The notes under the pieces are model-generated. The model was given only the letters and a program-made list of their open reading frames with translations, had not been told where the DNA came from and searched no databases. From the NCBI RefSeq assembly GCF_900188385.1, contig NZ_FZOI01000021.1:1-64000 (forward strand): a stretch of DNA of 64,000 bases, in the 5' to 3' direction. Below, in pieces: positions 34,503 through 43,053 of the stretch (position 1 is the stretch's first letter; every line of letters starts with the position of its first letter). The DNA comes from Azospirillum sp. RU38E (GTDB lineage Bacteria > Pseudomonadota > Alphaproteobacteria > Azospirillales > Azospirillaceae). The position numbers were made by a program, and so were the translations under genes.

Positions 34503-35074
34503 GCGACAGCACAGCCCCCAAAACCGCCACCAGCGTCGAACAGGTCACGGAATTCCGCCGCGTCGACCTGATGGACCTGTATGACGCCACCGAAGCCGCC
34601 ATCCTGGATGGCGGCGGGTTCGGCTGGGTCATGCCGCCGGAACGCGATGTGCAGGAACGCTATTGGAAGGGCGTGCTGGCCGTGCCGGAACGCAGCCTGT
34701 TCATTGGCCGGCTGGATGGTATTGTCGCCGGGTCGGCCCAACTGGTGCGCCCAACCCGCAATAATGAGGCGCAGAGCTTTGCCTGCAGCCTGACCACCTC
34801 CTTCGTCGCCCCCTGGGCGCGCGGCCATGGGCTGGCGCGCAAGCTGACCCAGGCGGTGATCGATCAGGCGACCAAGGAAGGTTTCCGGCTGCTGAACCTG
34901 GACGTGCGCGACACCCAGCACAGCGCCATCCGGCTTTACGAGAAGATGGGCTTCATCCGGTGGGGCACGCACCCGCATTATGCCCGCGCCATGGGCCGCG
35001 ATATCAGCGGCCATTTCTATTACAAAACCTTGGAACAGCAGGGGGACGGGGAAAACCCGTCCGGGGAGCGCTAA
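34499..35074 (+). CDS. GNAT N-acetyltransferase embedded in the his operon
   Basis: A 191-residue GNAT protein. Acetyl-CoA-binding motif A is [20 protein letters not shown] (about 101-120), with motif [22 protein letters not shown]. It is coupled by an ATGA overlap to hisH and lies 3 bp before hisA, so it is an integral part of the operon. It is not a known histidine enzyme. It might acetylate a pathway intermediate, histidine or an unrelated substrate. Confidence 0.82.
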   Translation: MSDSTAPKTATSVEQVTEFRRVDLMDLYDATEAAILDGGGFGWVMPPERDVQERYWKGVLAVPERSLFIGRLDGIVAGSAQLVRPTRNNEAQSFACSLTTSFVAPWARGHGLARKLTQAVIDQATKEGFRLLNLDVRDTQHSAIRLYEKMGFIRWGTHPHYARAMGRDISGHFYYKTLEQQGDGENPSGER

Positions 35075-35077
35075 GCC

Positions 35078-35806
35078 ATGATCCTTTTTCCCGCCATCGA
35101 CCTGAAGGACGGCAATGCCGTGCGCCTGCTGCGCGGTGAGATGGAACAGGCCACCATCTTCAATGCCGATCCGGCCGCCCAAGCGGAAAGCTTCGCCGCC
35201 CAGGGCTATGAATGGCTGCATCTGGTGGATTTGAACGGCGCCTTTGCCGGCAAGCCCGTCAATGGCGCGGCGGTGGAGGCCATCCTGTCCCGCGTCTCCC
35301 TGCCGGCGCAGCTAGGCGGTGGCATCCGCGACATGGCCACCATTGACTATTGGCTGTCGCGCGGCATTGCGCGGGTCATCCTGGGCACCGTGGCGGTGAA
35401 GAATCCGGCCCTGGTGAAGGAAGCCTGCAAGACCTTCCCCGGCAAGGTGGCCGTGGGTATCGATGCCCGCAACGGCTATGTCGCCGTGGAAGGCTGGGCA
35501 GAGACCAGCGAGCTGAAGGCGCTGGATCTGGCGCTGAAGTTTGAGGATTGCGGCGTAGCCGCCATCATCTACACCGATATTGACCGCGACGGCGCCATGG
35601 GGGGGGTGAATGTGGAATCCACCGCCGATCTGGCCAGCCACCTGACCACGCCGGTCATCGCGTCCGGCGGTGTCTCCTCCATCGCCGATCTGGCGGCGCT
35701 GAAGGAGGTGGAGGAGACCGGCATCATCGGCGTGATTTCCGGCCGCGCGCTCTATGATGGCCGCATCGATCCGGCGGCAGCGCTTGCCCTGCTGCGCGGG
35801 GAGTAA
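35078..35806 (+). CDS. hisA: Phosphoribosylformimino-5-aminoimidazole carboxamide ribotide isomerase
   Basis: A 242-residue (beta-alpha)8 barrel, step 4 of histidine synthesis. The catalytic acids are at the ends of strands 1 and 5: FPAIDLKDG (Asp near residue 8) and [12 protein letters not shown] (Asp near 166). The phosphate sites are GGGIRD and ASGGVSS. Its stop is 5 bp before the hisF start. Confidence 0.95.
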   Translation: MILFPAIDLKDGNAVRLLRGEMEQATIFNADPAAQAESFAAQGYEWLHLVDLNGAFAGKPVNGAAVEAILSRVSLPAQLGGGIRDMATIDYWLSRGIARVILGTVAVKNPALVKEACKTFPGKVAVGIDARNGYVAVEGWAETSELKALDLALKFEDCGVAAIIYTDIDRDGAMGGVNVESTADLASHLTTPVIASGGVSSIADLAALKEVEETGIIGVISGRALYDGRIDPAAALALLRGE

Positions 35807-35811
35807 GGCCG

Positions 35812-36585
35812 ATGCTAAAGGCCCGCATCATCCCCTGTCTGGACGTGAAGGACGGGCGCGTCGTCAAGGGCGTGAATTTCGTCGATCTGATCGATGCCGG
35901 CGATCCGGTGGAACAGGCCCGCGCCTATGATGCCGCCGGTGCGGACGAGCTGACCTTCCTGGACATCACCGCCAGTTCCGATAACCGCGACACCATCTAT
36001 GACGTGGTGCGCCGCACCGCCGAACAGGTCTTCATGCCGCTGACCGTGGGTGGTGGGGTGCGGGTGGTGGAAGATATCCGCAAGCTGCTGCTGGCCGGGG
36101 CCGACAAGGTGTCGATCAACACCGCCGCCGTCCACCGCCCGGAATTTGTGCGCGAAGCGGCGCAGAAATTCGGGGCCCAGTGCATCGTGGTGGCCATTGA
36201 TGCCAAATCGGTGGAGCCGGGGCCCAACGGGGAACCGCGCTGGGAGATTTTCACCCATGGCGGGCGCAACCGCACCGGGCTGGATGCGGTGGAATGGGCC
36301 AAGCGCATGGCCGAATATGGCGCGGGCGAAATCCTGCTCACCTCCATGGACCGGGACGGCACCAAGCAGGGCTTCAATCTGCCCCTGACGCGGGCGGTGG
36401 CCGATGCGGTCAGCATCCCGGTCATCGCATCCGGCGGCGTGGGCAACCTGGATCATCTGGTGGAAGGGGTGAGGCAGGGCCATGCCTCGGCCGTGCTGGC
36501 CGCCAGCATCTTCCATTTCGGCACCTATTCCATCCGCCAGGCCAAGGAACATATGGCCGCGGCAGGCATCCCGGTACGGCTGTGA
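35812..36585 (+). CDS. hisF: Imidazole glycerol phosphate synthase, cyclase subunit
   Basis: A 257-residue barrel that cyclises PRFAR with ammonia from HisH. The catalytic Asp residues are in [14 protein letters not shown] and [12 protein letters not shown]; the phosphate loops are [11 protein letters not shown] and [10 protein letters not shown]. The stop codon's last base is the first base of palindromic element E. Confidence 0.96.
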   Translation: MLKARIIPCLDVKDGRVVKGVNFVDLIDAGDPVEQARAYDAAGADELTFLDITASSDNRDTIYDVVRRTAEQVFMPLTVGGGVRVVEDIRKLLLAGADKVSINTAAVHRPEFVREAAQKFGAQCIVVAIDAKSVEPGPNGEPRWEIFTHGGRNRTGLDAVEWAKRMAEYGAGEILLTSMDRDGTKQGFNLPLTRAVADAVSIPVIASGGVGNLDHLVEGVRQGHASAVLAASIFHFGTYSIRQAKEHMAAAGIPVRL

Positions 36586-36731
36586 TACCAAGAGCCATGA
36601 ATCATGACTCTTGGTATTTATAAGTTCCCTCAAGTGCCGGACGGCGGCATCCGCCGCCTTGGCTCACGCGGGCACGGTACCCGCGGGCCAGCAGTCGCTG
36701 GCCTCCAAGGGGCATGAGACATGCCCCTTGG
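36585..36731 (-). repeat. Modular palindromic element, copy E, inside the his operon
   Basis: Fills the gap between hisF and hisE. Read on the minus strand: outer hairpin AAGGGGCATG-TCT-CATGCCCCTT (36705-36731), P1 GGCCAGC-GACT-GCTGGCC, P2 GCGGGTACCGTGCCCGC, joint TGAGCCAAG, P3 GGCGGC-GGAT-GCCGCC, tail CACTTGAGGGAAC, then a final hairpin CCAAGAGTCATG-ATT-CATGGCTCTTGG (36585-36617). P1 shows a compensated A-T pair against the G-C pair of copies B-D. Confidence 0.9.
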
Positions 36732-36753
36732 CATAAGCAGAATGGAAAACACC

Positions 36754-37110
36754 ATGGCAAGCAGCAAGGATAAGCCGGTGAATGGCGGCGGTGCCGCTGT
36801 GCTGGATGAGGTTTATCAGACCATCCTGGAACGCCGGGGCGGCGACCCGGAAAGCTCCCACACCGCGCGCCTGTTCGCGCGTGGCCGCGCCAAGATCGCC
36901 CAGAAGGTGGGTGAGGAAGCCGTGGAAGCCGTGATTGAGGCGATGCGCGGCGACAAGGACAAGCTGGCCGACGAATCCGCCGATCTGCTGTACCATCTGC
37001 TGGTGTTGTGGGCCGATGCCGGGCTGGAACCGGCGCAGGTCTATGGCATCCTGGAAGGGCGCAAAGGCATCAGTGGCATTGCGGAAAAGAAAAGCCGCAA
37101 GCCCGCCTGA
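36754..37110 (+). CDS. hisE: Phosphoribosyl-ATP diphosphatase
   Basis: A 118-residue all-alpha NTP pyrophosphohydrolase (MazG-like fold), step 2 of histidine synthesis. The metal-binding motif KVGEEAVEAVIEA plus DESADLLYHLLVLWAD is clear. In-frame ATGs at 36742 and 36721 exist; 36721 lies inside the palindromic element. It is separated from hisF by that element, so it may depend on read-through or on its own promoter. Confidence 0.92.
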   Translation: MASSKDKPVNGGGAAVLDEVYQTILERRGGDPESSHTARLFARGRAKIAQKVGEEAVEAVIEAMRGDKDKLADESADLLYHLLVLWADAGLEPAQVYGILEGRKGISGIAEKKSRKPA

Positions 37111-37184
37111 GGGGCGGTGACGCCAAACCCGGTCTTCGCCATAGTGGGCGGGAATAACAGCGCTTCAGCGGAAGGATATGCCCC

Positions 37185-37544
37185 TTGATCTATGATCGCA
37201 GCAACATCTTCGCCCGCATCCTGCGGGGGGAAATCCCCTGCAAGAAGGTCTATGAAGACCCCTATGCGCTGGCTTTCCACGATATCAACCCGCAGGCCCC
37301 CACCCATATTCTGGTGATCCCCAAGGGGCCCTTCTGCTCCTTCGCGGACTTCAGCGCCCAGGCGACGGAACAGGAAATTACCGGCTTCATCCGCGCCGTC
37401 GGGCTGGTGGCCCGCCAAGCCGGGCTGGATGACAGCGGCTATCGCCTGCTGGCCAATCACGGGCCGGACAGCCACCAGGAAGTGCCGCATTTCCATGTGC
37501 ATATTGCCGGCGGCCGCCCGCTGGGGAAGATGCTGGCCAGCTGA
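37185..37544 (+). CDS. hinT: HIT family purine nucleoside phosphoramidase (HinT-like)
   Basis: A 119-residue histidine-triad hydrolase. The triad HVPHFHVHI-like motif is EVPHFHVHIAGG (H-x-H-x-H with following hydrophobics), and IFARILRGEIPCKKVYED is the family N-terminus. The start is TTG at 37185 with AAGGA at 37172-37176. Its place after hisE is common in alphaproteobacteria (family knowledge). An intrinsic terminator ends the cluster. Confidence 0.92.
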   Translation: MIYDRSNIFARILRGEIPCKKVYEDPYALAFHDINPQAPTHILVIPKGPFCSFADFSAQATEQEITGFIRAVGLVARQAGLDDSGYRLLANHGPDSHQEVPHFHVHIAGGRPLGKMLAS

Positions 37545-37559
37545 ATATCTTTACTTCTG

Positions 37560-37594
37560 TCACCCTGGCAGCCCCATGTTGCCAGGGTGATTTT
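37560..37594 (+). terminator. Intrinsic terminator of the his-hinT cluster
   Basis: An 11-bp perfect stem (TCACCCTGGCA / TGCCAGGGTGA) followed by TTTT, 15 bp after hinT. Confidence 0.9.
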
Positions 37595-37663
37595 GCATAA
37601 TGCCATGGTACCGGAAAGCCCGCCCCTGTCCGGGGAAACGACGTCTGTCACCGGAACGTAGCA

Positions 37664-38077
37664 TCAGGCCCCCGGTGCCGCCGTATGGCGGGCGCGGGCG
37701 CCGCGTTCCAGGGCAGCGGCGGTCAGCCGGTCCACCTCCAGCCGGTGGCGCAGCATCTCCAGCATCCGCAATTCCTCCTGGCTGGCGGTGCGGTCGGCGG
37801 CCACCACCTCGCAGGCCAGCATATAGGCGGTCTCCCGCAGCGGCTTGCCCAGGGTCTGGCGGATGATATCGATCGTCTGGTCCAGACCGTCGGCCCCGGC
37901 CAGCAGCTCGGTGCATTCGCGCGCCACCGTCGGCAGATGATCCGCCGAAAAACCCTGGAAGGCCGGCAGGGAGCGCACATTCTCCCCGATGGTCATCAGT
38001 TCGGCATCCGTCATGTCGCCATCGGCGGCCGAGGCCAGAACCATGGCATAGATAAGCGCGCGGCAATGATCGATCAT
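37664..38077 (-). CDS. TerB-like (tellurite resistance/COG3793-like) protein
   Basis: A 137-residue helical protein. The N-terminal ALIYAMVLASAADGDMTDAELMTIG and mid VAADRTASQEELRMLEMLRHRL each look like the metal-binding A-x-A-D-G-x-x-x-x-x-E half motif of TerB domains. Such proteins are common in alphaproteobacteria with unknown role, and resistance should not be inferred. Start at 38077 (MIDHCRAL); a longer frame exists. Confidence 0.7.
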   Translation of the reverse strand: MIDHCRALIYAMVLASAADGDMTDAELMTIGENVRSLPAFQGFSADHLPTVARECTELLAGADGLDQTIDIIRQTLGKPLRETAYMLACEVVAADRTASQEELRMLEMLRHRLEVDRLTAAALERGARARHTAAPGA

Positions 38078-38187
38078 GCTGTGTTCCCTGCGATGGTGCA
38101 AAAACTTGAAATGGACAGCACCCCCGGCACCTTGCCGCCCCGGTTCCACGGATGCCAGCCGCCAGGGGGGTTACCCCTTCCGGCCTG

Positions 38188-40713
38188 TCACCGCATGGGC
38201 AGGGGAAGCGGCAGGCCGGTGCCGGCTTCTGTCCAGACGATGCGGGCGGGCGGCAGGTTGACGGTGACGGTGGTGCCCTCACCAAACACGCTGTCAATGG
38301 TCAGCCGGCCGCCATGCAGCTCCGTCAGCCCCTTGGACAGGGTCAACCCCAGCCCGGTGCCGGGGTTGGAGCGGGCATAGACATTATCAACCTGATGGAA
38401 GGGCACGAAGACCTTGGCCAGATCGTCGGGCTTGATGCCGATGCCGGTATCGCTGACCGCCACGCTGACACCCCGCGCCGGGTCCACCCCGGCGACCAGC
38501 TTTACCGTACCGCCGGGGGCGGTGAATTTCACGGCGTTGGAGAGCAGGTTCAGCACGATCTGCTTGAACTTCACATCATCCACCAGGATGGGCGGCATCC
38601 CTTCCGCCACCTGCACCACCAGATTAAGGCGGCGTTCCATGGCGCGGGCACGCACGATGCGTTCACAGCCGCGCACCAGTTCCTCCACCCCGCAGATGCG
38701 CTCCCGCAGTTCCACCCGCCCCGCCTCCATCTTGGAGACGTCCAGGATGTCGTTGATCAGCGTCAGCAGATGGCGGCCCGACGCGATGATATCGCCGGCA
38801 TAGGCGGATGTGGCCATGGGTTTGCCCACCGCCTCTGCGCTTTGCAGTTCGCTTTCCAGCACCTCCGCGAAACCAATGATGGCGTTCAGCGGGGTGCGCA
38901 GCTCATGGCTCATATTGGCCAGGAATTCCGTCTTGGTGCGGCTGCCCAGTTCAGCCTGCGCCTTGGCCTGTTCCAGCTGTTCGGCCGCCCGCCGGCTGGA
39001 AATGGTCAGGGAGGCCAGCTGCACCGCCCGGCGCGCCCGCTCCATCTCCCAATCCTTCGGTTCCCGCACCTGCCGGCCATAGATGGCAAAGGCGCCCAGC
39101 GCCTCCCCCTCCGCCGTCAGGATGGGCAGCGACCAGCAGGAGCACAGCCCATGCGGCAGCACGATATGCTTGAACTTCTCCCAGCGCGGATCGTTTTCCA
39201 CATCGGTGACGATGACGGGTACACGGCGATAGATGGCGGTGCCGCAGGAACCCACCTCCGGGCCGATGGCGATCCCTTCATAGGCAGCCGCGATCTCCGC
39301 CGGCATGTTGGGTGCGGCCGCCACCGTGACATGCAGCCCATCTTCGCGCAGCAGCAAAATTGAACAGAGCGCATCATCCAGCTGCTGTTCCATGCCCCGG
39401 CACAGGGCCGCCAGAATCTCCTCCAAGGGCGCGCTGGCGGCCGCCATCTCCAGAATGCCGCGCTCCACCGTCAATTGCCGCTCCATGCGGCGACGTTCGC
39501 GGTTTTCCGTCTGCAGCTGGCGGGCATTTTCCTTGAACACGGCCACCGCTGCCGCCATGGCCCGCAATTCGCGGCTGAACAGTTTTTCCGGCAGCGGGGC
39601 CGACAGGTCGCCGCCGGCCACCGCCCGCATGGCGCTGGTCATGTTCTGAATGGGCAGCAGCACGCGCCGGCGGATCAAATGCATGGCCACCAGCAGGGCC
39701 AGAATGGCCAGCACCAGCTCGACCCCGTTGAGCCAGAGGCGCTGGCGGGCGGCGGCCTTGGCCTGGTCGGTGGCCTCTGTCGCCACATTGATGGCGGCGG
39801 CAATCAGGTCGCCCGAGGCGTTCAGCACGCCCGTGCCCGTGCGCATCAATTCCGGCAGGCGTGCCCGCTCCGCCCCCACCCCTTCCCCTGGCTGCGCCGC
39901 CCCCAGCAGCGCGCGGCGCAGCGGGAGATAGCGCTGGAACAGGGCCGTCTCCGTCTGGCTGACCGCTAGACGGACCGGATCGGGCAGGGAGGCAGCGCCA
40001 GCCGCCTCCCGCAGGTTGCGCCAGGAAAGCTCCAGCCAGGCCATGCGGGAGATGCTCTGGTCCGGATCGAACTTCTCCCCCATCATGGTCAGGCGGTAGA
40101 GCATCCCCATATCGGCGCCGGCAACCTGGCGCAGCTTGATGGCCTCGCGCACCAGCATCTCTGCCGCACCGGCCGCACCGCCGACCGAAAGGGAGGGGCG
40201 GTTGATTTCGCGCAGCAAGGTCAACAGGGCGGCCGACTGGCTCTGCGTTGCGTCCTGCCATTCTGCCAGGGAGAGCGGATTTTCCCGCTCCGCCGCGTCC
40301 GCCTCCCCCGAAAGCCGGCGTTCCATGCGCGGGCGCACCTCCCGCAGCCGCGTGGTGGCGACCTGAAGGGAGGCCACATCCTCGGCCAGTGATTCCTCCA
40401 CATGGACCCGGCGCAACCCGGCCAGCGCGGCTTCCACGGCGGCATCCGATTCCCGCCGGTGCCGCGCGATCTGCTGATGCAGGTCCGCCTGGGGCACGCC
40501 CGGCACATGGGCCGATTCCAGCAGCAGATTGACCAGCCCGGTTTCAATGGCATGGTCGCGGGCCGCCACCAGCAGCTGCTGGCTGACCTGCTTCAGCCCC
40601 GCAATCTCCCGTGCAGCGGCATAGTCCCGCCAGCCGGACCGCAGATCGACCGCCGTTCCAGCAAGCTGAACGCCCGCCAGCAAGGCAAGGCCGCCCATCA
40701 GGACTTTGCGCAT
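38188..40713 (-). CDS. Membrane sensor histidine kinase with HAMP and GAF domains
   Basis: An 841-residue kinase. An N-terminal membrane anchor (VLMGGLALLAGVQLAG) and a second helix near residue 335 (LVLAILALLVAMHLI) bound a large helical periplasmic sensor. HAMP, GAF (VGSCGTAIYRRVPVIVTDVENDP..., about 440-590) and HisKA (FLANMSHELRTPLNAIIGF) follow. HATPase ends it, with N box QIVLNLLSNAVKFT and G boxes VSDTGIGIKPDD and GTGLGLTLSKGL. No receiver domain and no response-regulator gene is adjacent, so its partner is elsewhere. Confidence 0.9.
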   Translation of the reverse strand: MRKVLMGGLALLAGVQLAGTAVDLRSGWRDYAAAREIAGLKQVSQQLLVAARDHAIETGLVNLLLESAHVPGVPQADLHQQIARHRRESDAAVEAALAGLRRVHVEESLAEDVASLQVATTRLREVRPRMERRLSGEADAAERENPLSLAEWQDATQSQSAALLTLLREINRPSLSVGGAAGAAEMLVREAIKLRQVAGADMGMLYRLTMMGEKFDPDQSISRMAWLELSWRNLREAAGAASLPDPVRLAVSQTETALFQRYLPLRRALLGAAQPGEGVGAERARLPELMRTGTGVLNASGDLIAAAINVATEATDQAKAAARQRLWLNGVELVLAILALLVAMHLIRRRVLLPIQNMTSAMRAVAGGDLSAPLPEKLFSRELRAMAAAVAVFKENARQLQTENRERRRMERQLTVERGILEMAAASAPLEEILAALCRGMEQQLDDALCSILLLREDGLHVTVAAAPNMPAEIAAAYEGIAIGPEVGSCGTAIYRRVPVIVTDVENDPRWEKFKHIVLPHGLCSCWSLPILTAEGEALGAFAIYGRQVREPKDWEMERARRAVQLASLTISSRRAAEQLEQAKAQAELGSRTKTEFLANMSHELRTPLNAIIGFAEVLESELQSAEAVGKPMATSAYAGDIIASGRHLLTLINDILDVSKMEAGRVELRERICGVEELVRGCERIVRARAMERRLNLVVQVAEGMPPILVDDVKFKQIVLNLLSNAVKFTAPGGTVKLVAGVDPARGVSVAVSDTGIGIKPDDLAKVFVPFHQVDNVYARSNPGTGLGLTLSKGLTELHGGRLTIDSVFGEGTTVTVNLPPARIVWTEAGTGLPLPLPMR

Positions 40714-40851
40714 AAAGTCTCCCGCCCCGGCGCCGGCTGGCGCCGGTGAGGTTCAATCATGAACCTCACTCTACGTTTCCGGGTGACGCTCCGCAACGAT
40801 GCAGGCGGCATCGGCGCGGGTGGCAATCCCGATTACAGCGCCAAAAATATA

Positions 40852-41319
40852 TCAATCACCATCGGTCAGGCGGATGATGACATCGATTCGGGCGATCCGG
40901 GCGCCGGCAGGCAGACCGGGAATGCCGGCCACCTGCAGCTGACGGCCGCAAATATCCTGCAGCTGGCCGCTGCTTTCATGGAAGAAATGATGGTGGTCGT
41001 CGATATTGGTGTCGAAATAGGCGCGCCCGGCCTCCACCACCACTTCGCGCAGCAGCCCGGCCTGCCGGAACTGGTTCAGCGTATTATAGACCGTGGCCAG
41101 GGAGACTTGCATCCGCGCTTCCAGCGCTTCCCCATGCAGCTGTTCGGCCGTGACATGGCGGTGCCCGGCATCAAACAGCAGCTTGGCCAGGGCCAGCCGC
41201 TGGCGGGTGGGCCGCAGCCCGGCATCCGCCAGACGGGCGGCCGTAGCGGCGCAGCAGCGATCCGGGGGGTGTGAGCAAAAATCGTCGGACGGGTCGAAAG
41301 GCGCGGTCATATCTGCCAT
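40852..41319 (-). CDS. irr: Irr-type Fur-family iron response regulator
   Basis: A 155-residue Fur-family repressor. The winged helix shows GLRPTRQRLALAKLLF and QVSLATVYNTLNQFRQAGLL. The dimer domain carries the Irr hallmark AYFDTNIDDHHHFFHE, distinct from the H-x-H of true Fur. The N-terminus has a Cys pair (FCSHPPDRCC) but not the classical Cys-Pro heme motif. In alphaproteobacteria, Irr represses heme and other iron-using genes when iron is low. An alternative start lies at 41310. Confidence 0.88.
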   Translation of the reverse strand: MADMTAPFDPSDDFCSHPPDRCCAATAARLADAGLRPTRQRLALAKLLFDAGHRHVTAEQLHGEALEARMQVSLATVYNTLNQFRQAGLLREVVVEAGRAYFDTNIDDHHHFFHESSGQLQDICGRQLQVAGIPGLPAGARIARIDVIIRLTDGD

Positions 41320-41473
41320 GCGGTGGGGGTGGGCCGTTTCATGGAAGCAGTGTGATCGCCGTCATTTGGCGCAGAAGAGCAGGCTTGGCAAGGGGGCGCC
41401 TGATCTAGCACATCTGCTGTGCAGCACCAGGGGCCACCCGCCCAGCACCGTCGCCCCTTCGGCGCAACCACCC

Positions 41474-41773
41474 TCAGCCCTGCACCCCCACGGCATCGGT
41501 CCGCAGCCGCGCCAGATCGGCCACCAGCCGGGCCAGCCAGCGGTCACGCCGGCATTGCTGACGCGTCAGCAGGGCGCGCCGGCGCACCACCGCCAGCCGC
41601 GCCGCGCCATATTGTTCCACTGCCCGCCGCTGTGCCGCCTCCGCCCGCAGGGCTTCCAGGGCGGCCGGCCCGCCGGCCAGCGCCTCCTGCCGGGTGCGCC
41701 AGGGCGGGCGCCCGTCATAGAAACTGTGTAGCGGTCCCAGCGGATCACCCGTCTGTTCACATCCCGGCGGCAT
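41474..41773 (-). CDS. Hypothetical Arg-rich small protein
   Basis: A 99-residue protein not recognised. The second half is helical, rich in Ala, Arg and Leu (LAVVRRRALLTRQQCRRDRWLARLVADLARL). Codon use is host-like and a GGAAGG-type site precedes the ATG. It lies downstream of the S24 repressor on the same strand. The gap between them contains an ATCCTAGGAT palindrome whose core also occurs upstream of the repressor (42590 region). Confidence 0.45.
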   Translation of the reverse strand: MPPGCEQTGDPLGPLHSFYDGRPPWRTRQEALAGGPAALEALRAEAAQRRAVEQYGAARLAVVRRRALLTRQQCRRDRWLARLVADLARLRTDAVGVQG

Positions 41774-41909
41774 GGCCCGGCCCTTCCCATCCTGTCGGCA
41801 GCGACAGGATCAGCTCTAACGGGAGGGGAGGTGATTGTAAAGGATTTTTATCCTAGGATTATCTTGGACGATTATTGAATGCCTACCTGTGTGTGCATTC
41901 ACCCGGCCG

Positions 41910-42557
41910 CTATTGGCTGGCCCAGAGGATGCGGGCGATCCAGGCGACCTCCCCCATGGCCAGGCTGCGGTCGGGATGCGCCTTGTTCAGGGAGACCAGA
42001 TCAATACGGTTGGCGGTCTGGCGCAACAGCTGCTTGGCCATCACCTCCCCCTCCCGCGTGCGCACCACCACCCGGTCGCCGCGCCGCAGCGTTTCAGCCG
42101 GGGAGACGATGATGATATCGCCGTCACGATAGACCGGTTCCATGCTGTCGCCGGAAATTTCCAGCGCATAGGCCCGCTCATCGGCGACATGGGGGAATTC
42201 CAGCTCGTCCCAGCCATTGCCGACCGGATAACCGGCATCATCGAAATAGCCCTGGTTACCGGCCTGGGCATAGCCGATCACCGGGATACGGCGCAGCACC
42301 GCGGCCGGCGGCGCGCCGGCCGTGCTGACCCCGTCCGCCATGCCGACAAAATCGGTGAAGCTGCTGCCCGTCGCTTCCAGCACCTTGGCGATGCTTTCCG
42401 TGGACGGCCAGCGCAGCTTGCCATCCGGCGTCGTGCGCTTGGACTTGTTAAAGGTGGTCGGGTCCAAACCGCCGCGTTTAGCCAGCCCGGATGCCGAGAG
42501 GCCGTGCCGCTGCGCCAGCTGGTCAATGGCCTGCCATATGTCTGAATGCTTGAGCAT
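41910..42557 (-). CDS. S24/LexA-like repressor with helix-turn-helix
   Basis: A 216-residue CI-like repressor: N-terminal HTH (IDQLAQRHGLSASGLAKRGGLDPTTFNKSKR) and a C-terminal S24 peptidase-like domain. The catalytic Ser is in EISGDSMEPVYRDGDIIIVSP and the Lys in REGEVMAKQL. It could undergo RecA-assisted self-cleavage, though the expected Ala-Gly cleavage pair (YAQAGNQG) is only a guess. A palindrome sits at its start codon. It is divergent from the podophage-like cassette, which it may control. Confidence 0.88.
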   Translation of the reverse strand: MLKHSDIWQAIDQLAQRHGLSASGLAKRGGLDPTTFNKSKRTTPDGKLRWPSTESIAKVLEATGSSFTDFVGMADGVSTAGAPPAAVLRRIPVIGYAQAGNQGYFDDAGYPVGNGWDELEFPHVADERAYALEISGDSMEPVYRDGDIIIVSPAETLRRGDRVVVRTREGEVMAKQLLRQTANRIDLVSLNKAHPDRSLAMGEVAWIARILWASQ

Positions 42558-42573
42558 GGGAGAAATATCCCAT
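42556..42573. promoter_or_regulatory. Operator-like palindrome at the repressor start
   Basis: ATGGGA-GAAATA-TCCCAT, a perfect inverted repeat whose left end is the repressor's start codon. A related TCCCTAGGA core lies 17 bp further at 42590-42598, and ATCCTAGGAT occurs again upstream of the 99-residue gene. These may be sites for the S24 repressor. Confidence 0.45.
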
Positions 42574-42614
42574 AATCCGTCAGAAACGTCCCTAGGATGA
42601 TTTTCACATATCCC

Positions 42615-42643
42615 TTGACGAAAGGCGTTCCGAATTAGATAAA
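42615..42643 (+). promoter_or_regulatory. Promoter for the podophage-like cassette
   Basis: TTGACG at 42615-42620, a 17-bp spacer, GATAAA at 42638-42643. It lies 30 bp upstream of the first cassette gene, close to the operator-like palindromes. Confidence 0.5.
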
Positions 42644-42672
42644 GGATCAAATTCCTCGAAATAGGTGACGAT

Positions 42673-43053
42673 ATGCCCCTCACCGCCCCCACCACCGCAA
42701 CCCCGCGCCGGCGGAATGACACCCCACCCAACACCATCCCCTTCCCGGATACGACCGAGGCCTGGTTCTGGACCATGCAGGCCCATAAGGCCCTGCTGGA
42801 GGGCGCGCGGGTGCGCGCCGGTCAGGCGCTGCTGCCCCGCCCCTGCGAGCCGGGGGATATCCTGAAGGTGGTGGAACGGCTCTACCGCCAGGGTCGGCTG
42901 CGGCATGAGCATGTACAGGTGCTGGCCCGCTATGGCCAGCAGATGCTAGCCCCAGAACGTGACCGGGCACGTGAGGCGGCGGACTGGTTCCTATGGCAGG
43001 AGGCGCTGGGTCGCATGGAACCGATCTTGCGCGACAAGGGGATCATCCTGTGA
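42673..43053 (+). CDS. Conserved hypothetical, first gene of phage-like cassette
   Basis: A 126-residue helical protein. From memory, the pattern FPDTTEAWFWTMQAH...PRPCEPGDILKVVERLYR recurs in hypothetical proteins of Rhodospirillales, but no function is known to me. An AGGTGA site precedes the ATG. Its stop overlaps the next gene's GTG (GTGA), so translation is coupled. By position it could be a small terminase or adaptor-like subunit, but no motif supports that. Confidence 0.7.
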   Translation: MPLTAPTTATPRRRNDTPPNTIPFPDTTEAWFWTMQAHKALLEGARVRAGQALLPRPCEPGDILKVVERLYRQGRLRHEHVQVLARYGQQMLAPERDRAREAADWFLWQEALGRMEPILRDKGIIL

